Below, piece by piece: positions 24,801 through 35,783 of a stretch of DNA of 64,000 nt. Below the pieces are notes generated by a model. That model searched no databases and was not told where the DNA came from. It saw nothing but the letters and a program-made list of their open reading frames with translations. The position numbers were made by a program, and so were the translations under genes. The first letter of the stretch is position 1; every line of letters starts with the position of its first letter. Location: positions 7,299,283-7,363,282 of the forward strand of contig NC_063258.1 of assembly GCF_019578655.1 (NCBI RefSeq), in the 5' to 3' direction. Origin of the DNA: Ricinus communis (taxonomy: Eukaryota; Streptophyta; Magnoliopsida; Malpighiales; Euphorbiaceae).

Positions 24801-25069
24801 GTAGAATGAGTAAAATTTTTAATATGAGAAAACAACCCCGTAATACGGGGATATTTATCAATCGTAGAAAATAACTCCGTAATCTTGGTATATTTGTGAA
24901 TATGAGAAAACAACCCTTAAATGGGTTAATTTTATAATATGAGAAAACAACTCTGTAAGAGGGGTATATTTGTCAATATAAGAAAATAAGCCCGTAAAAT
25001 GTGTATATTTATGAATTTGAGAAAACAACCTCATAATAGTGTTAGTAATTTAATATGAGAAAATGACCG
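21816..25069 (+). repeat. Satellite array, plus orientation
   Basis: Regular family. From about 22.9 kb it has a long period of about 1.05 kb: the variant ACCACTTAAAT-G/A-TGTTAATTTT with GAGAAAACCACCCTGTGAAAG or its relative occurs near 23012 and 24059, and the K/A variant GAGTAAACACCCCCTTAA occurs near 23470 and 24520. The same variants recur in 32131-33420. A damaged stretch near 22861-22910 lacks recognisable unit boxes. The block ends in unit D at the LTR2 insertion. Confidence 0.9.
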
Positions 25070-26585
25070 TGTAATACCCGAAATTTTTTTTATATATTTA
25101 ATAATGAGTTTTTATTTAAGTTAATTTTAGCTTCATTATTATTGGGTTTAATTTGAAATGATTTAATGAAAAATTTAATATTAATCAAATAAATGAGTTA
25201 TTTTCTATACCCAATTAGTTTGAAATTTTAAGAAATTATTCAAGTAAATTATTTGAGAAATGATTATATTTTGGTTATTCAAAATTTTCCCAAATGCATA
25301 GTTATATAAGTAAAATTATATATTGAAAAATTTTGGAAGAAATTATAAAGGATGTTTTTATAAAAGAATTTTGGGAAAATTGGTATTATAATTGATTAGT
25401 AGTATTAAATTTTAAGTTGGAATTTGATTATTTAATTTAATTATGTGTTAGGACTAAATTAGAAATTTATTTTGAAATAAGGATTGAAAGTATAATGTTA
25501 TTTTTATAGGGTTTTAATGGAAATTTGTGAGCTTGGTATTTTTGTAAATAAATATGCTCACGGTGGGGGGATTTTTGTAATTGTGTATTTTCAATAATTC
25601 GGATTTGGCCCAAATTAAATAGTTAGGGGCTTAATTGAAAGGCTAAAAAGAAGTTTGGGGGTTAAATTGGAATTTTAATGGATGAAATTGTAAGTAATTA
25701 AGAAAGTTGAGGGACCAAGTTGTAATAAGGAAAAGTTTGGGGGCCTAATGTCGATATTGAAAGAAATGGAATCGGGAGAGAGAAAAGAAAGAAGGAAGAA
25801 GAAGAAAGGGAGGAGAGAGAGAGGCGCTCAAGGCCGTCCATGGTGGACTCCGACACGAGGCCAAAGCCGAGGGCGGCGACGCTTCAAGGAGCGCCGGCAA
25901 CCATGAAAGCACGATGGTGGCGGAGGCAATGCAACATGCAGCGCTAATCACATGACGGTGGCAGCTTCCGAGCATCTTCCTACTGCCGGCCGATCTTTGG
26001 TGGCGATCGGCTCCCCTTAGAGAGAGCTTCCTTTGCCAGAGTGGCCGGCTTTGGTGGCCGGAGGAGAGAGTTCCGCCAAGTGGAGGCAACCGTTTTGGGT
26101 TTTTCCGGCGAGATCCGGTGGAGGATGGATGATCGGAGGGTGTATCCCGACTCTCCTCATCTCAAGCTTCGCGATGGCACCGGTTTCGCGGCGACGGACT
26201 TCGCTTTGCAAATCGACGGCCGAGATCGTCCGCAAATCTCCGGATGATCGGGTGTCGGATCGGAAAATCGAAAGCGGGAATCATCGCCGCTGCCAGAGTC
26301 CGATGTGTTCGGATCATCGACGGACCGACGGAGAAGTGAGTCGACCGAGCCGCCCTTTAATTTTCTCCGGCCGCTGATCTTAGAAATCCTTGATTTTAAA
26401 TTTGTGTCTATTGGATTATATTGAGTACTTGATGATATTTGTGAGTCATAAATATTTGTCCGTCATTGGCTTTGCCAGTCGATTTTAGCCAGGCGGAATC
26501 GAAATAGTGAAGTTTGGGGACCCGAACTCCCGTTGTTTAAATTGTTGGATATTTGAAGTGTTCTTCCGCAGTCCCTGACCCTTAC

Positions 26586-26604
26586 GGGGGGGGGGGGGGG
26601 GGGG
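26586..26604 (+). repeat. G19 homopolymer in LTR2
   Basis: Nineteen consecutive G. The equivalent positions have about six C in LTR1 (ATTACCCCCCGTG) and six G in LTR3 (TATGGGGGGTGAATG), so the run has expanded in this copy, or was mis-called. Such a run can form a G-quadruplex. Confidence 0.9.
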
Positions 26605-28012
26605 TAATGTTCGTGTGGTAGGGAGGTTCTCACGGATTTTCAGTACAATTATCCCGAGTCGAGATTCTGGGAGGCCCTAGGAGTCTAGACCTAGGATTAA
26701 TGATGGATTGTCTCAACAGATTGATAAATTGTTTTCCGTGATTAGATTGTCATTGCTCACCGCCCTACCGAGGCACCGGAGCGAGCTAGGAGGTCGCCAA
26801 ACCCTGTGAGTTAAAGTCATTTAATCATTACACTATTGCTAAGTCTGATTTAATATGCTATTTTGAAAGTTCATGCATAATATGATTATTAGTATCGCAA
26901 AATAAATGATTTCACTTGATTATTAATATTTGAAATAATATAAATATTATTATTAGTATGTTATAATAAGACAAACGTTATTATTTTTTCCCTCACAAAT
27001 TGCACGCCGCTTTATCTTAAATCTTTAATCTTTATTTCCGATATGTGTTGGATGAGTTCATCAGATAATAATATTTATTAAATGTGGTGATTGCGATTTG
27101 GGAAATGTGGCTTGTAGAACATGCCGCCTGATGGGTTACATCAGGACCGCGGGCGCACCGGTAATGATCATGGATATAAGATTATTATGGATTTGTTTGC
27201 CCTGATCGAGCATTGCTCTCGGGCCGAGTTCGTTGATTGCCGGAGTTAAGGTCCCCGATCGAGCGATGCTCTGGCCGGCTTATTTGGAATTCAAGTGTTC
27301 AGTCGGAGGTAAGGACCCTGATCGAGCTTGCTCGGGCGCACCTGATTAAGAGAGCCGAAAAGGCTACTAGAATTTGGGGTTTAGGGTTCTACTGAGCCAC
27401 TCATTCCGTAAAAATAAAAATATATTTTTATTTATTCATTTATTTATTTATTATGGTATGATTATAATATGGATTGTATTTACGTGCATGGTTGATATAT
27501 TGATTCGAATGATTAATATTTTCTGTGAAGAAAGTAATAGGGTATGATTATAGTATGATTTGTATTTACGAGCATGGTTTGATATACTAATTTGAATAAT
27601 CTATGTTTTCTGAGAAGAATGCAATAGTCCCCAGATTATTTGATTTTAACTCACTCTCGAGACTGACAGTCTCCATTTATGTTTTTTTCAGATTCGTGAC
27701 TGTTAGTCCTCTCGCAACTCTTATTCAAGAATCCACTCCTTCATCATCGGGTGATGTATTTGATTTGGTATGTAAATTGGTAAATCTTAGATTCTCCGCA
27801 GTAGTAATAGTAGATGTATCAGTTGTAATTTTTCTGAGCTTCAGGTCTCGCCTAGTTTTTCCGGCGCATCAAGTATTTATGTAGAATGTAGTACGTTAAG
27901 ATAAAGTGTGACTTTAATAATATTAATTTGAGATGAGATTTGTTTAAATCGTTGAGTGTCAGGGCTTACTACGGGTTTCGGTGGCCTTAAGCCTACCCAT
28001 TCCCTAGTGCCG

Positions 28013-28040
28013 GTCACGGGCCCACGGGTGGGGTCGTGAC
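28013..28040 (+). promoter_or_regulatory. Terminal stem-loop of LTR2
   Basis: GTCACG (28013-28018) pairs with CGTGAC (28035-28040), and CCCAC (28021-28025) pairs with GTGGG (28029-28033). It mirrors the stem-loop of LTR1 and sits immediately before the last base of the LTR. Confidence 0.6.
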
Positions 28041-28041
28041 A

Positions 28042-29228
28042 GACCGCGTAAATGTGGTACATTTATCAATATAAGAAAATAACCCCATATAACGTGTGTA
28101 TTTATGAATCTGAGAAAATAATCCCATAAAAGTACTGTAATTGCGAGTCTGAGAAAACAACCTCGTAGAAGGGGTAAATTTCTTAATATGAGAAACCAGC
28201 CTCGTAAAAGTGGTAAAATTTTAATATGAGAAAACAACCCTGTAATACGGGGATATTTATCAATCGAAGAAAATAACACAGTAATTTTGGTATATTTGTG
28301 AGTATGAGAAAACAACCCCTTAAATGGGTTAATTTTATAATATGAGAAAACAACCCCGTAAAGGGGGTATATTTGTCAATATAAGAAAATAACCCCGTAA
28401 AATATGTATATTTATGAATATGAGAAAACAACCCCGTAAAAGTAGTGTAATTGCAAGTCTGAGAAAACAGCCTCGTAGAAGGGGTAAATTTTTTAATATG
28501 AGAAAACAACCCCATAATACAGGGATATTTATCAATTGGAGAAAATAACTCCGTAATTTTGGTATATTTGTGAGTATGAGAGAACAACCCCTTTAATGGG
28601 TTAATTTTATAATATTAGAAAATAACCCCGTAAAAGGGGTATATTTATCCATATAAGAAAATAACCCCGTAAAACGTGTATATTTAAAAATTTGAGAAAT
28701 CAACCCCAGAATAGTGCTATTAATTTAATATGAGAAAATGACCCTGTAAAAGTGGAATATTTCTCACTATAAGAAAATAACCCCGTAAAACGTGTATATT
28801 TATGAATCTGATAAAACAACCGCGCAAAAGTAATGTAATTGTGAGTCTAAAAAAACAAACTCGTAGAAGCGGTAAATTTTTTAATTTGAGAAAACAACTC
28901 CGTGAGAGGGGTATATTTGTAAATATTAGAAAGCATCCCAACAGTACGGGGATATTTATCAATCAAAGAAAATAACCCCATAATTTTGGTATATTTGTGA
29001 GTATGAGAAAACAACCCCTTAAATGCCTTAATTTTTTTATAATATGAGAAAACAACCCCGTAACAGTGGTATATTTGTCAATATAAGAAAATAACCCCGT
29101 AAAAGTGGTGTATTTATCAATATAAGAAAATAACTCCGTAAAATGTGTATGTTTATGAACATGAGAAAACAATCTCGTAAAAGTAGTGTAATTGCGAGTC
29201 TGAGAAAATAGTCTCATAGAAAGGGTAT
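28042..29228 (+). repeat. Satellite array between LTR2 and LTR3
   Basis: About 1.19 kb of plus-oriented units, starting with the right GACCG duplication of LTR2 in unit D and ending in unit G at the left GGGTA duplication of LTR3. Unit order is near the 11-unit consensus. Extra A/D neighbours are seen at 29041-29130. Confidence 0.93.
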
Positions 29229-32130
29229 GTAATACCCAGAATTTTTCTTTAATAATGATAATATTAATAATAATTGATAAATGAGTTTTTCTAAATTTTA
29301 CTTTATTTTTATTTGGTTTAATTGGAATGATTTAGATGGAATTATGAATTTTAATGCTAGACAAATAAGGGAGTTATTTTCTATATCCAATTTATTTGAT
29401 TTTTAAGAAATTAAGTAAGTAAATTCTTTGAAATGGATTATATTTTCGGTCATTCAATTTTTTCCCAATATGAATATATAAATTAATTTCTATATTGAAA
29501 GTTATGAAAGAATTAGTAAAGGATATTTTATAAAAGAATTATTGGGAAAAAGGTGGTGTTAAATTTTAATTGGAAAATATTTAGAAATTGATTAATTAAA
29601 TTAATTGTGTTAGGATTAAATTGGAAATTTATTTTGGAATAAGGATTAAAAATATAATTTTATTAATATGGGGTTTTAATGAAAATTTGTATGTTTGGTG
29701 TTTTTATAATTAAATATGTCAGCAAGGGCTTTTTGGTAATTTTACATTTAAAAGTAAGGGTAAATAAGTAATTATATATTTTCAATAATTCAAATTTGGC
29801 CCAAATTAAATAGTTAGGGGCTTAATTGAAAAGCTAAAGAAAAGTTTAAGGGTTAATCAAAATTTTGCAGGATGAAATTGTTAGTAATTAAAAAGTTGAG
29901 GGACTAAATGGTAAGGAAGAAAAGTTAAGGGACCAAAAGTCCATATGGAAGAAAAAGGAAACAAAAGAAAGAAGAAGAAGAAGAAGTAGAAGGGAGGAGG
30001 AAGAAGAGAGAAGAAGGGGGTCAGACGCCATGGTGGTACCGAAGCCGAGTTGTTTGAACCTACTGAACGCAATGGAGGCTTCGCGAGGGGCAAGCTTTCT
30101 TGCCGCCGTTCCGAGTGTTTCCAACGTCCAATGCCCGCGTTCTTGGGATCAATTTGATCAGCAACTCTAAGGCTTTCTTTTCCGACCATCGCCACCCCTT
30201 GAGGCTGCCGGAATTGCAAGATCCGGCGAGTTGAAAAGAGTAGGGGTAGCCGGAGTTTTTGGCTTTTCTGGCGAGCTCCGGCGAGGGTTGGCCGATCGGA
30301 GGGAATATCAAGACTCTCCTCAGCTCAAGCTTTCCAATGGCACCGGTTTCACGGCGATCGGACTCCATTTAAAAATCGACGAGATCATCTATAAATCTCT
30401 TCGAATGATTAGGGGTTGAATCGGAAGATTGAAAGCTGGGATCGTCATCAGCGCGTCGTTTCGAGTCCGTTGGTGCGTTTGGATCGTCCATCGGACTCCG
30501 GTGGCTAGAGGCGAGTCGACCGAGCGATCAAGCGTCTTGGTAATTCTTTGACCCGTTGGTTTTAAAATTTATTGGTAAAATTTATGTGTTTATTGAAATA
30601 TGTTGAGCCTTAGAAATATTGTTAGTTAAAATAAATTGTCAGACTGTCTGCCAATAGTCGTGATTGTGTTGTGTTGTAGAGTCAGGAAAATTAATGCAGT
30701 TTTGGTGACCCGATTCCCGTTAATTAATCGCTGTACATTTGAAGTGTTTTCTGGCAGGTCTTGGACCTGTTCTATGGGGGGTGAATGTCCGTAATTTAAG
30801 GGACGTTCTGCAGGATTTCGATAGAATTCTTCCGAGTCAAGATTCTTAGACAGTCAATCCTAGGAGTCTAGACCTAGGATTAATTGTCAAATGTTTTAAT
30901 GTTATTGATTAAGTTGTTTTCCGTGATTAGATAATCCGTCAGTTCGGCTCGCTCCACCCGAGGCATCGGAGCAAAGCTAGGAGATCATCAAAGCTATGAG
31001 TTAAAGTCATATTTCTATTTACATGTGTCATGTTGAGATTTTACGAAATAATTCTAATTACATGATTTAATATTTTAATCATTTATTTAATTACTATTTA
31101 TATAAGTTTCATTTTCTGCATTATGATTTTATTGATTGCGAGTTGACTCGGGATGGGACGACAGTAAAACATGCCACTGATGGGTTGCATCAAGACCTCG
31201 TGCACAGGTATGAATCCGAGACTGGTAACAAAAGGATAAAAGGGTAAATTAGAAAAGGTAAATGCAGGACTTGCCCTGGTCGAGCTTTGCTCTCTGGGCT
31301 GAGTAGAGTTTGTTTGCCGGAGTAAAGGTCTCTGGTCGAGCATTGCTCTCTGGGCGCCGGCTTATTTGGAAACTTAAGTGACTGGACTGGATTTAAGGAC
31401 CCTAATCGAGCTTCCCTCTCTAGGCGCCAGTCTTATTGGAGTAAGAGAGCTGAAAGGCTAAGAGTGTTAGTGATAATTAAGAGTCTGAACTGGATTTAAG
31501 GACCCTAGTTGAGCTTCGCTCTCTAGGCGCTAGCTCTGTTAGAATGAGAGAGTCAAGATGTTAGTATTGGGATTAGGGTTCTGCTGAGGTACTCCGTCCC
31601 ATGGTATGAAATAAAAATTTATTCTATTTTATTTTGCAGAAGCATAGCATGACATGTATTTTTATTTTAAATTAAGCAAATATTTTATTGAAGTGTCTAT
31701 ATTCGTTTTTGGGATATATGATTTTAACTCACACTCGAGACTGACAGTCTCATTTTCACTATTTTTTAGGTGATTGTTAGTCTTTCCGCAGTTCTTATCT
31801 AGCAGCCCGACTCCTTCATCATCAAGTTGATGTATTTGATTTTGGTATGTTTGACTTGTCAAAAAAAAATTCAAATTCTCCATAGTAGAAATTTTAGACT
31901 TACCAGTTGTAATTTTATGCAAATTCGGGTCTTGCCTAATTATGCTGGCAGACCGAATTAAATATGTTGAATTTGAAGGTTAAGATTAATTGTGAAAAAA
32001 GTGCTTAGAATTGAGTTTGGATTTTAATTTGACTGAGCTAGTGAATAGTCAGGCTTACTATGGGATTTGGTGGCCTTAAGCCTACCTATTCACTAGTGCC
32101 GATCAGGGGCCCACAGATTGGGTCGTGACA
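29229..32130 (+). mobile_element. Solo LTR3, diverged subfamily
   Basis: TGTAATACCCAGAA...GGTCGTGACA, 2902 bp. It is flanked by GGGTA (29224-29228) and AGGTA (32131-32135), a 5-bp duplication with one later change. It is colinear with LTR2 but clearly diverged and more like LTR5 and LTR6. It has a purine-rich tract (about 29950-30020), the CCTAGG palindrome (30859-30878) and four GAGC-type hairpins (31282, 31338, 31408, 31511). The terminal stem-loop pairing is largely lost (GATCAG against CGTGAC). No primer site or coding domain follows, so it is a solo LTR. Confidence 0.88.
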
Positions 32131-33420
32131 AGGTAAATTTTTTAATATTAGAAAACAACCCCGTTATACGAGAATATTTATCAATCAGAGAAAATAACCC
32201 CATAATTTTGGTATATTTGTGAGTATGAGAAAACAATCCCTTAAATGGGTTCATTTTATAATATAAGAAAACAACCCCATAAAAGGGGTATATTTGTCAA
32301 TATAAGAAAATAAGCCCGTATAACATGTATATTTATGAATTCGAGAAAACAACCCAATAATAGTGCAAATAATTTAATATGAGAAAACGACCACGTAAAA
32401 GTGGTATATTTATCAATATAAGAAAATAACCTTGTAAAACGTATATATTTATGAATTTGAGAAAATAACCCCGTAAAAGTAGTGTAATTGCGAGTCTAAG
32501 AAAACAACCTCGTAGAAGGGGTAAATTTTTTAATATGAGAAAACAACCCCGTAATACGGGAATATTTATCAATCGGAGAAAATAACCCCTAATTTTGGTA
32601 TATTTGTGAGTATGAGAAAACAACCACTTAAATGTGTTAATTTTATAGTATGAGAAAACCACCATGTAAAGGGGTATATTTGTCAACATAAGAAAATAAC
32701 CACGTAAAATATGTATATTTATGAATTTGAGAAAACAACCCCATAATAGTGCTAATAATTTAATATGAGAAGACGACCCCGTAAAAGTGGTATATTTATC
32801 AATATAAGAAAATAACCCCGTAAAATATGTATATTTATGAATATGAGAAAATATCCCTGTAAAAGTAGTGTAATTGCGAGTCTAAAAAAATAACCTCGTA
32901 GAACGGGTAAAATTCTTTAATATGAGAAAACAGCCTCGTAGATAGGGTAAATATTTACTTATGTGAAAACAACCCCGTAATATGGGGATATTTATGAATC
33001 CAAGGAAATAACCCCGTAATTGTGGTATATTTGTGACTATGAGAGAACAATCCGTTAAATGGGTTAATTTTATAATATGAGTAAACGCCCCCTTAAAAGT
33101 GGTATATTTGTCGATATAAGAAATAATCTTGTAAAACGTGTATATTTATGAATTTGAGAAAACAACCACATAATAGTGCTAATAATTTAATACGAGAAAA
33201 TGATCCCGTAAAAGTGGAATATTTATCAATATAAGAAAATAATCTCGTAAAATGTGTATATTTATGAATCTAAAAAAATAACCCCGTAAAAGTAGTGTAA
33301 TTATGTGTCTGAGAAAACAGCCTCGTAGAAGGGGTAAATTTTCTAATATGAGAAAACAATCTCGTAGAAGGGGTAAACTTTTTAATATGAGAAAACAACC
33401 CCATAATACGGGGATATTTA
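32131..33420 (+). repeat. Satellite array between LTR3 and the composite tract
   Basis: Plus-oriented units. Shares private variants with 22.9-24.9 kb: ACCACTTAAATGTGTTAATT, AAACCACCATG, and GAGTAAACGCCCCCTTAA. The array stops within unit I after GGGGATATTTA and is joined directly to retrotransposon LTR sequence. Confidence 0.92.
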
Positions 33421-34121
33421 TTTGCCATTCTTGCAATCTTCTTGATGGATTGGGGTTCACCTTTATTGATGGATTGTGCTTAATTATTAGATTTTTATTT
33501 TCCATTCTAGTAATCTTCTTGCTGTTTAGTAATAAAGTTTGATTCAGTTAATTTGAGACGTTGAATTAATGGTCTTTTGGGTTGTTTCTTGACATTGAGA
33601 AATGCTTGTTACAACTGGAAATTGAATAGTAAGAACTGGTAGTTAACACTTAGAGATAAGGTTAATTCACTCGCCGGATTAAGAATTAACAACTCTTAAT
33701 AGATCTAAATCATGCTTAATGCTAATCTGTAATAATCTGATAGGAAGAGATTCCATTAGGTTAGTGTAGGTTTAGGAACTGGGTGAGCTCGAGAGAGGAG
33801 CCGAGTTCAATTCAGGATTTAGGCACGGGTAGCAAGATTGGTAATTTATAAAATCAACTTTAGAATTCCATCACTTAGGTCCCCTTCGGGTTTGCTTCTT
33901 TTATTACGGTTGTCTTTCGATTGTCAGTTGTTGTTTATTCCTTTATTTACATTCATAATCATTAGTTAATTAATTTAGACTTCTCACATCTTATTTCAGA
34001 CTAAATAACATAGCGAACAGTAGTAACTTTAGGTTCACCCGATCTCTAGGGATACGACCTTGATACTCACTAGTGCTAGGCCGCATCGATAGGTTCACTG
34101 CCTTAGGTGTAGGTTGTATCA
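33421..34121 (+). mobile_element. Partial LTR (3' portion) of an Athila-like retrotransposon
   Basis: From GGGGTTCACC (33452) this is colinear with the 3' part of the complete LTR at 37647-38968 and ends TTGTATCA (TTGCATCA in the complete copy). The first 31 bp (TTTGCCATTCTTGCAATCTT and what follows) repeat a motif found slightly later in the same LTR (near 38347), which shows a small rearrangement at the broken edge. The 5' part, of about 600 bp, is missing, so the junction with the satellite is a deletion breakpoint and not an original insertion site. Confidence 0.82.
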
Positions 34122-34138
34122 GTAGCCCATTAAGTTTT

Positions 34139-34153
34139 TGGCACCATTGCCGG
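34139..34153 (+). promoter_or_regulatory. Primer-binding site, copy 1 (tRNA-Asp-like, mutated)
   Basis: TGGCACCATTGCCGG lies 17 nt after the LTR end. The plant Athila-type primer site reads TGGCGCCGTTGCCGG; both differences are G to A at CpG positions, as expected of methylated-cytosine decay. The leader continues to the gag ATG at 34290. Confidence 0.75.
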
Positions 34154-34289
34154 GGAACTGTAATAGTGAACTAAATTGAATTGTCCTTGTGTTACTTCAG
34201 TCATTGTTTGTTTATTTATTTATTCTTTATTCTCTATTTTATTATTTTTGTTGATTGGTGGTTGTTTGGTTGTCGGTTTCAGGTAGTTT

Positions 34290-34770
34290 ATGACCAGGAG
34301 CTCTAACCCTGATCCCATAGAACCCTTATCTGACCCGGAGCGCTCTCTTAAATTATTGAGATGACGTTTGTAGGCAGTTGAGGAGGAGGACAGAGTTACA
34401 GTTCAGGTTCAAGGAGCTGACGTGATGGAGAACCACAACCCCCAAGCCGATGACGATCAGAGGACGATGTACGAGTTTGCTCGACCATCTTTGGATGGGA
34501 TGAAAACTAGTATAGTCAGACCTGCTGTAGCAGCCAACAATTTTGAAATAAAAGCCAATGTTATCCAGATGATCCAACAGAGCATACAGTTTGGAGGATT
34601 GCCCAGCGAGGATCCCAATGCTCATATCTCCAACCTTTTGGAGATTTATGACACATTCAAGATAAATGGAGTAACCGATGATGCCATTCGGCTGAGATTG
34701 TTTCCATTTTCCTTGAGGGACAGAGCCAAGAGATGGTTGCAATCTCTTCCACAGTAGACAATTACTACCT
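34290..34770 (+). pseudogene. gag: Athila-like gag, copy 1, broken and internally deleted
   Basis: Gag forms the virus-like particle that packages retrotransposon RNA. The frame opens at ATG 34290 (MTRSSNPDPIEPLSDPERS) and is followed by the typical plant gag core: YEFARPSLDG, IQMIQQSIQFGGL, DPNAHISNLLEIYDTFK and LFPFSLRDRAKRWLQSLPQ. In-frame stops at 34362 (TGA), 34371 (TAG) and 34755 (TAG) break it; comparison with copy 2 indicates CGA and CAG codons changed by C to T. After TITT (about 34770) the sequence jumps to the gag-protease linker, so the second half of gag and any zinc knuckle are deleted. It cannot make a functional product. Confidence 0.85.
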
Positions 34771-34771
34771 G

Positions 34772-35458
34772 CAATCTTTTATTGATGCATTGGAGCAGAT
34801 GCCGAAGTATGCCAAGTTCTTAAGGGACATACTTAGCAGAAAAAGGAAGTTGGAGGAGGTAGCCTATGTTTAGCTTAACGAAGAGTGGTCAATAGTGTTT
34901 CAGAGCAAGTTGCCAAAGAAACGTCACGATGCAGGGAGTTTCACTATTCCTTGCACTTTAGGTAATTTGTGTGTTGATGATGCATTAGCTGATTTGGGGG
35001 CTAGCATAAATGTCATGCCCACTAGTTTGTTCAATAAGCTAGGTTTAGGGGAGGTAAAACCCACTAGGATGTGCATTCAATTAGCTGATCGTTTTGTTAA
35101 GCTTCCTAGGGGGATTGTAGAGAATGTGCTAGTCAAGGTAGATAAGTTCATATTTCCTGTGGACTTTGTGGTTATGGATATGGATAATGAGCATAGTATA
35201 CCATTGATTTTAGGGAGACCTTTCCTTGCCACAGCTAGAGCTAAAATAGACGTATTTGAGGGAAAGTTAGAACTTAATGTAGGGGATGACTGTGTTACTT
35301 TTAGTTTACCCCCATTTGATAGTTCTCCCACCGACCATGTTCATGTCATTTGTAGTATTGATGGAGTTGGTCCTGCATGTAATAAGCAACCACAGGATGT
35401 ACAAATGGATGATGCTATACATGTTTCTTTCCCTGTTGATATGTGTTATTCATCTTAA
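34772..35458 (+). pseudogene. pro: Athila-like gag-protease linker and aspartic protease
   Basis: The frame carries the linker ALEQMPKYAKFLRDILSRKRK, a TAG stop at 34871, then an open stretch of 187 codons from 34895. That stretch begins at GTG and has no own ATG, as expected of a polyprotein segment. It holds the retroviral-type aspartic protease: active-site DLGAS at residues 33-37, followed by INVMP, and the ILGRPFL motif at residues 105-111. This enzyme cleaves Gag-Pol in the particle. The catalytic triplet and the fold motifs look intact although the surrounding polyprotein is dead. Stop TAA at 35456-35458. Reverse transcriptase, RNase H and integrase, which normally follow, are absent. 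Confidence 0.85.
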
Positions 35459-35783
35459 GAAAACAACTTGTATCAATTTGAGACTTTGTGCTATGATACA
35501 CCCGAGAAGGGTAGTTGCAAGTTTGTTTATGACAGGTCACTTAGCCAGGATTTGGAGTGGATGAATGGGCATTCCAACTCGGTGCAGAGCGCACCTCCTT
35601 GGTCATCTACTGCACACATTGGACCTCCTCTTTGTGCTTATATGCCTCAAGCCCCAACTTACATTGAGCCCACCTTCTCAATTTTCCTGCGATGCAGGAA
35701 TGCTGCTACAGAGTCCAGCTAGACGACTCGAACAAAAAGAAGCGCCTTCGGGAGGCATTCCCGAATCTATTTATGCTTTTTGA
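35459..35783 (+). pseudogene. Unassigned remnant after the protease
   Basis: A short open stretch (YQFETLCYDTPEKGS ... ATESS, stop about 35720) overlaps the deletion point of pol. It is followed by ACGACTCGAACAAAAAGAAG, then CGCCTTCGGGAGGCA, which resembles the non-coding junction found after integrase in Athila-type elements. I recognise no domain. It is best read as fused ends of a large internal deletion. Confidence 0.5.

Larger units (their letters stand above)
25070..28041 (+). mobile_element. Solo LTR2, same family as LTR1
   Basis: Runs from TGTAATACCCG to GGGTCGTGACA, 2972 bp, with a perfect 5-bp target duplication GACCG (25065-25069 and 28042-28046) that lies in the GACCCCG box of unit D. 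No primer site or coding domains follow, so it is a solo LTR. In reading direction it shows the AT-rich 5' part, motifs of the type AGTTGAGGGACCAAG and AGTTTGGGGGCCTAAT, a purine-rich tract (about 25776-25831), a GC-rich part (about 25830-26370), a G homopolymer (26586-26604), the CCTAGG palindrome (26676-26695), three GAGC...GCTC hairpins (27208, 27261, 27323) and the terminal stem-loop (28013-28040). It closely matches the reverse complement of LTR1 and LTR4. Internal open frames are not supported as genes. Confidence 0.92.

Noticed and set aside
24980..25100. Possible telomere-type or rDNA repeats among the arrays
   Set aside because: No TTTAGGG runs or ribosomal RNA signature found anywhere in the window. 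The tandem DNA is all the 39-bp family.
27603..27884. Open frame of 93 codons near the end of LTR2
   Set aside because: It lies wholly within an LTR, is not open in the equivalent region of the other LTRs, and has no recognisable domain.
33421..33452. Target duplication for the composite tract at its left edge
   Set aside because: The left edge is inside an LTR and joins unit I, whereas the right edge joins unit G. The edges therefore do not come from one clean insertion.
34353..34742. Open frame on the minus strand opposite gag copy 1
   Set aside because: A shadow of the gag coding strand, with no domain of its own.
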